In this document: one piece after another, positions 58,621 through 64,000 of the stretch
Numbering within the stretch: position 1 is the stretch's first letter
Layout of the letters: the number at the start of each line of letters is the position of its first letter
NCBI GenBank assembly: GCA_947095535.1
Contig: OX352774.1
Location: 211,284,965 to 211,348,964 of the forward strand
DNA from: Poecilobothrus nobilitatus
Lineage: Eukaryota; Arthropoda; Insecta; Diptera; Dolichopodidae
Length of the DNA stretch: 64,000 nt
Direction: 5' to 3'
Made by a program: the position numbers and the translations under genes
The notes under the pieces: model-generated
Told to the model about the DNA's origin: nothing
Seen by the model: the letters and a program-made list of their open reading frames with translations, nothing else
The model's database searches: none

Positions 58621-59344
58621 CATTAACACATTTCGACACGATAGACTGTCAACAAAAAATTTTGTTTCTAATTTCGGTCTAATTTGGGAGGATGAATTTA
58701 TGGTTCTAAATAAAGCCTGTGACAAAATGGTTGTTAACGTTTATTAATCCATTTCCGCACGAGCACTTATTAATAATATTTTGCCTAATTTTGTGTATTG
58801 TTATTATTATTAAAAAGATATTTCCAACACTCTTTATTTTATCTATACTGTTTCTAATATTCCATAAAAACCTTTCAGTGCAAATTTCTAATATAGAACA
58901 GTAATTAAAGTAACCTTATTAAGTATCTTAAGAATACTGTTTTTAAGTCTTAACAACATAACATTTTCATGTTAAAAAACAGAAACAATCTCCTACATTA
59001 GACAATCATCATGTCATCATTCAGAAATGCATTACTTAAATGTGGTCTTTACATGTGGTCTAAGATGCATAACATGTTTCCCATAAAATATCATTGAAAT
59101 ATGTACATATAGTATGTATAATATCCGTATATTTAAAAATACTACAAACTTAATCAATTAAATTAGAAAACATATTCACATTTCTGTACATCATTTAATC
59201 AAAAATGAGTACATACATATTTAAAGAACAGAAAATCTTACATTCTTATCCATATACAATTTTTACACATATTTTTAGCCAATCAATTTGGAAACATAAT
59301 TAGAAAAACTAAACGAAAAAAAAATTCTGGTTGATTTATGAAGG

Positions 59345-59622
59345 TAAAAAACAATCATGTATTTTTTATATTGAAAATATGTTAAACAGAACCTGAAATG
59401 TACGCATTTAAAAAGAAGTTTTTTCAAAATTTGAAGAGCTGTCGGTGCTGTAGGATCTCCAACGGTGAGGGTATATAAAAACGTTGTTCTACAACATTAC
59501 TCTTTTAAGAGACCTATGCATAGTTAATATTTCATTGCTCTTTATTAAACAGTGTATGAGTTTTAACAGACGAAGGGACAGAGCGAACTGAAATAACAAA
59601 TTTTTCAAAATGTGCTTAAATA
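59345..59622 (+). repeat. R1 dispersed repeat, copy f (3' part) inside H2
   Basis: ATATGTTAAACAGAACCTGA, AATTTGAAGAGCTGTCGG, GACGAAGGGACAGAGCGAA and TTTTTCAAAATGTGCTTAAA follow R1 order. The copy lacks the 5' half. Its place inside H2 means it inserted into, or was captured by, this Helitron. Confidence 0.55.
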
Positions 59623-60021
59623 ATTCATATTCATTCACCAATAATTGATAATTCACCAAAACATGAAGTGACATTACTTACGAAAACAAATGTACTACAT
59701 TATGGTCATAATTGAAATTCACTTCACCGTCATTGTGTACTCAATAGATTATTGATTCCTTTAAAAAATTTTTGTAGAAGAATTGTCTCTAATTCTTGGC
59801 TCTGTTTATTCAATTTAACTAAATCTAATAAAAAATAGAATATAAACTACCATAAATGCATAAATACAAATATAAATGCATATAAACTACCATAAATCTG
59901 TAAATGCATAGTAATAAGGTAACTATATTAATTAAATTATATTAACGCAGAAACAAAAGTTAATAATTTTTATTTCATAAAGCCAATAAAGTACTCCGGG
60001 CAACGCCGGGTACTCTGCTAG

Positions 60022-61644
60022 TATTCAATAATCCTAAAATTTTAAAAATATTTACAAAAATAAAAAACTTAATACAAATAATAAGTTTAAAATATTAAAG
60101 AATCAAATTCATATCTTAGATAAAACAATTAATTTTTATTAGTAAAAATATTTTATAAATTAAATTTTGTAATTTAAATAAAAAGAAATTTTCAATTATT
60201 CTTAAATATTGTGTTAATAATTTTTATTTTTAGTATAATAATTTAAGAAATCTTAATCTTAAAATCATTTTAATTTACGTTATTAAAATTTTCTTAATAA
60301 ACAAAAATATATTGTTCTATCTTTAAATATAAATCGAAATAATTAATACTATATAATATTTCATCAATATTTAAAAATATTTAATAAATTTTATAATTCG
60401 ATTTTGAAAAGATGAAAATTATAATAAAATATTAATTAAATATTATATTGTAAATATTGTTTTAAATTGTATTTTTACTGGGTGTTCAATAATTTTTTAT
60501 TAAAAATTTTTATATTTTTTTTTTTTTATTACGATATACGAAAATCGTTATTAGTTTTTGCAAGTGGTTAACATAAGTGGTTAACATAAATATTAAAACT
60601 TATAAATAGTCAGCCTCTGTTAGAAAAGATTAAAATTATAAGAACAGACTATGGTTTCAAAGTATATGGTGAAAAAAACTAAACCAGTTGTATATAAAAT
60701 TATATAGTAGAACAAAATTTTCATTTGTTTCACTAAGATTCCGTACGTTTCGTTATTTTTAAATTCAAGACTTTTAAATTTGAATATTGTTAAATTTTAC
60801 AGCTTACTTCAATATTAGGTCCTTGATGTAGGTATATATATAAATAGGTATATTATATAAATATAATATTGTACACTTCCTAGACAGAAGAAAAAAATCT
60901 TTTTCTTTGTAAACTGCTCATGCAAAAAAAAAAAAATTTTCTTTTTAGAATAGTAAATAGAATACGAATAGGTACGAATATAAAATAGGTACGAATATAC
61001 ATATAATATCCTTTTATAAAGGTCAAGATTTGTAATAAAAAATAAGAAAATGTTTTTTACATTTTTTTTTTTGTAGAAATCAAACTCGCTGTTATACATT
61101 TTGTTGTTTTAGATGTGTTTCGTCCTTTAACATTATTATTCAGTAAGCTTTTAGAGTGCTTTATTGCTTAGATAAATTCTCCTAGTTTAAACTTTTAATT
61201 AGTTTTCAATCTATATATGAAATTTTATAAAAATTATCTGAGAAGGATAAAACTTATCGAAAATTTTCTTTTTCGTATAATTCTTTTTTTTTAATAAAAA
61301 AAAAAATATTTTCAAAAATTAAATGAAACCGTTTAACTTGTTATTAATTTAAAAAAAATTTACCTTAAAAGCAAACTGATACATATAGAAATGATTTACA
61401 CAACAAAAACTGTTGTATCATATAAAAAATGATCTGATTAACAAACTTTATTATTTTAGGAATGTTTCGTCCTTAAATGTAAGTCATTGTTTTTTAACGT
61501 AACTGTTACTTAATTGAATCTACATTTGAGTTTTTCAATTTTCTTTGAATGCATTTTCGTGGATTCTTAATTATTATGTTCAATTTTGGACAATTTCAAA
61601 ATTAGTATGGATATGATATGGAAATTATATTAAATTATATTTTT
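60022..61644. other. AT-rich stretch
   Basis: No gene is seen. It includes R4 copy b (60856-60886), a duplicated AGTGGTTAACATAA at about 60564 and 60580, a repeated AATAGGTACGAATATA near 60968 and 60986, and long A/T tracts. Confidence 0.5.
60856..60886. repeat. R4 short dispersed repeat, copy b
   Basis: This is the second occurrence of the 31-bp segment described at 55692, in the same orientation, with two differences. It is followed by an A-rich run. Confidence 0.4.
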
Positions 61645-62014
61645 TATACAGGGTGTTTCCTTTTATACTTTCTGTCTTGCATATGAATATATTGAATTTG
61701 AAAGCTAAAACAAGCAAAACAGGAAGGAAATTTGATAAGAGTAAAGTGCTATTTTATCATTTTTTTTTTCGTTTAGTTGCACATAACTTTTGAATGATCG
61801 ATATCTAAAATATGGGAAAACAAGACTTAAAAATTTCTGACGGTGTACTAAATTTAATAATGAATTGCTTAATTTTTAAGATACAAGCAAATTAAATTAA
61901 AAGTTAAAAATATTATTTAATAGGGTAACAGAGCACTCCTCCTCTGTACTGAACAATTTTTTGTTCGTTTTGGTCTCTCAAATGCACCTTGTAAATGAAA
62001 AATCAACCTGTATA
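61645..62014. mobile_element. small terminal-inverted-repeat element (mariner-like MITE)
   Basis: TATACAGGGTG at 61645-61655 and CAACCTGTATA at 62004-62014 are inverted copies with one mismatch. If the element starts at CAGGGTG, it is flanked by TA dinucleotides on both sides, the target duplication of Tc1/mariner transposons, and CAGGGTGTTTCC is a typical start for insect mariner-type MITEs as I remember them. The roughly 360-bp interior has no transposase frame. Confidence 0.5.
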
Positions 62015-62784
62015 ATACTAAAGCTTTTTATTATATCTTCCTTTTTTTTTTTGATTTTATCGAATCTTTTATATTGAATTTCTTTAAAAATCGTTTTAAT
62101 AGAATTATTTTTACTAGGTTGCATAATTTTTCTATTATCATTCCTAAGTTCTCTAAGTCAAATTGTTGTATGTACAAGATATAGATGCATAATATTATAA
62201 AAAATACTTTATTTAATAATACCATATATTAAAGTTAATATTTGTATTGTGTGAAATATTCAAAAAATAATATTTTAATAATTAAATTTTTTAATATTAA
62301 CAAAAATATACAAAAAAAAAAAATTAATAAAATTTAAGTATATATATCCATTCTTAGTAATTTAATATTTATTTATTAAATTTTATTAAAACACATTCTT
62401 AATATATTAAAATCATAATATTTTCTTACTATAATTTTCTATTATTATTTTAAATCTGATTGATAAATGATAAATTTCATAAAAATATAAGAATTAATTC
62501 ATTGGGTGTTTATGTGTTTATAAAAATAAAAGTAAAATTTAATTATATTTAATAATCTTTTTTTTAAGAATATTTTAAAATTTATTTTTTAAATTATATA
62601 TAATATAATTACTATTAGTGTTTTAAATTTTATAAGCTTTTGATTTAATGAAACTTAAAATAATAAAAAAGAAATTTAAATAGTCTCTTGTAGAGAGATT
62701 TCAATTTGTGAATGAGGCTTTGCCTAAAGAGATATCGAACATTTAGAAAAAAAAAAAATTCCTATTTACAAGTAAAAATAATTT
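62015..62784. other. AT-rich stretch
   Basis: Very A/T-rich, with TA-rich runs. The 64-codon minus frame at 62031-62225 is a low-complexity product. Nothing else is seen. Confidence 0.5.
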
Positions 62785-62995
62785 TTTTTTTTTTGTTACG
62801 AAGGTTGGTAGAAAATTCGAAAGTCACCAAGAGGAACTGCACGTGCTTCCTCAGGATAGTGTTGGACTCTAGCCAACTAAAACCACCCCCCTTTTAAAAC
62901 CAAACTTTAGGAAGGAATCTTTAATACAAATGTACAGTTTGGTTTTGCGGATAGGGATGTGGGAAGGATAATTGGGGAAATTGGAATTAGAAAAT
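62785..62995 (+). repeat. R3 dispersed repeat, copy b
   Basis: After a T run the sequence reads TTACGAAGGTTGGTAGAAAA, AAGTCACCAAGAGG, TAAAACCAAACTTTAGGAAG, GGAATCTTTAATACAAATGT, ACAGTTTGGTTTTGCGG and ATAGGGATGTGGGAAGGATA. The blocks and order match R3 at 19075-19330. The class is unknown. Confidence 0.6.
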
Positions 62996-64000
62996 TTGGA
63001 TTATGAGGGAAATTTTTTTTTCCAAAATTACCAATTTTCTTACATATCCTTAAAAATATATGTTTTTTTTTTAAATTGTCATAAAATCGTAATGCTCATA
63101 TTAGTAACAATTAATGAATTGGCTTTACACCGTAAATCAAAACTTAGTACTTAAGGTTTGTGTATCAGATAAATTTTAAAATGAGCAAGGAGAATTTTAA
63201 AGTACATCTTTATACTTTTCTTCTAAGATTTTAAAAATTAATTTTATGATATTTGAAAATGACCAATGAAGACAACATTAAAAAATTTATTGAACCGCAG
63301 AAAAACATCTAGTCAAAAATGTTTAATGAAGGGGGAAAATAAAATGAAGATTATTAAAATACCTGCAATATTTAAAAAAAAAATTTTTTTTTTTTACCAA
63401 GAATTCATATACATATACATATTAAATATAAATATATAATCGCTTATACATATATATTAAATCAAATTTATTTACTTTTAAATTTTTTTTTTTGTCTCTG
63501 TTTTATATTCATTTTAGAAAAGATAAAATAAAAATTTAATTATGCAAATAATACTAAATACCTGAAGATCAACATAATCCCTAAGAAAATTTCTTTGCAT
63601 TCTTTATTACTTTATTTTATTTGCATAATATATGTATATATGTATACATATATAGATAATATTTATATATATACATAATTACATTATTTAATATATTGGA
63701 TATATGTATGTGTTTTTATTTACTCAGAGTAATTTAATTTTCTTTTGATTTGGATACTCCATTCCAGGAGTAGCATTCATTTTTGAATCATGAGAATTTA
63801 TATTAGTAGGTATTTAATTGAAAATTTCTTTTTTACGAATTTTTTCTTTTTTTTTTTTTATTATAAATTTATAAATATTTAGGTTAATTTTTTTTTTGGA
63901 GGTCGTAAATTTTGGAAAATCAAACAAGTGTAAATGGTTTTGCATATTAAATTATATTTTATTACAAAATAACAAAAATAGGGTTCACCGTTTGATTTTT
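62996..64000. other. AT-rich stretch to the window edge
   Basis: TA-rich tracts (63400-63460, 63625-63680) and poly-T runs. No gene, RNA or recognisable repeat is seen. Confidence 0.5.

Larger units (their letters stand above)
57491..60021 (+). mobile_element. non-autonomous Helitron H2
   Basis: The 5' end is TCTAATAAATAAGGAAG after an A (57490), followed by a (GTTT)n run and CCACCAGTCCGATTGCAACC. The 3' end has a hairpin (GTAC-t-CCGG and CCGG-GTAC, 59991-60013), four bases, then CTAG (60018-60021), followed by T. TC start, hairpin, CTAG and the A/T target fit the Helitron rules. The 3' end CCGGGCAACGCCGGGTACTC resembles ends common in insect Helitrons as I remember them. The core is a minisatellite, and an R1 fragment sits at 59345-59622. 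No Rep/helicase is visible. Confidence 0.7.

Noticed and set aside
57525..58639. Frames of 66, 70 and 90 codons
   Set aside because: They are products of the (GTTT)n head and 145-bp minisatellite of Helitron H2.
1..64000. CRISPR arrays, rRNA genes, bacterial operons or phage genes
   Set aside because: No regularly spaced identical repeats with unique spacers, no rRNA-like sequence and no prokaryotic gene layout are present; the window is eukaryotic.

Overview
The window is eukaryotic, intron-like or intergenic DNA, by eye about four fifths A+T, full of homopolymer A/T runs. I find no complete protein-coding gene. The longest open frames (about 60 to 107 codons) are roughly what chance gives at this composition, and many lie inside repeats. 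The repeats point to a cyclorrhaphan fly (Diptera). Several elements share the architecture of Drosophila DINE-1/INE-1 (DNAREP1), a Helentron-derived family: a TATACCC...GGGTATA inverted repeat, a GCCATGTCCGTCCGTCCG block, a core of tandem units, and a 3' hairpin ending in GTTTT. Species and locus cannot be fixed from the sequence alone. It could be a giant intron, an intergenic desert or heterochromatin-like DNA.

Layout. 1-89 is the 3' end of a DINE-1-like element entering from the left. 6211-7135 is a complete DINE-1-like copy on the minus strand, followed at 7471-8226 by a foldback-like repeat (R2) with a long hairpin. 10.7 kb and 15.2-15.7 kb hold tRNA-derived SINEs, including a tail-to-tail pair. 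18.2-18.9 kb holds the first of six copies of an unclassified repeat (R1), and 19.1-19.3 kb the first of two copies of another (R3). 23493-28480 is the most striking structure: two Helitron-like units on the minus strand joined head to tail with no spacer, inserted in an AT dinucleotide, with a DINE-1-like fragment inside the first unit. 35.4-36.2 kb and 50.4-51.2 kb are two copies of a second DINE-1-like subfamily. 39.6-42.0 kb is a nest: an R2 copy split by a DINE-1-like element that itself contains a tRNA-like SINE, a 28-bp perfect inverted repeat and an R1 copy. 57491-60021 is a further non-autonomous Helitron with a (GTTT)n head, a minisatellite core of about 145 bp units, a 3' hairpin and CTAG. 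61.6-62.0 kb holds a small terminal-inverted-repeat element.

Between the repeats are short islands of higher complexity, some beginning at good splice acceptors and ending at a stop: 11994-12030, 21363-21421 and 37209-37262 on plus; 14074-14217, 23171-23245 and 38014-38060 on minus; also an intronless 58-codon frame at 16928-17104. These are candidate exons or conserved regulatory islands, held at low confidence. No genes act together here in any way I can demonstrate. The content that can be supported is mobile DNA, mostly rolling-circle elements and Pol III-type SINEs, all non-autonomous as far as I can read, since no transposase, Rep/helicase or reverse transcriptase domain is visible.
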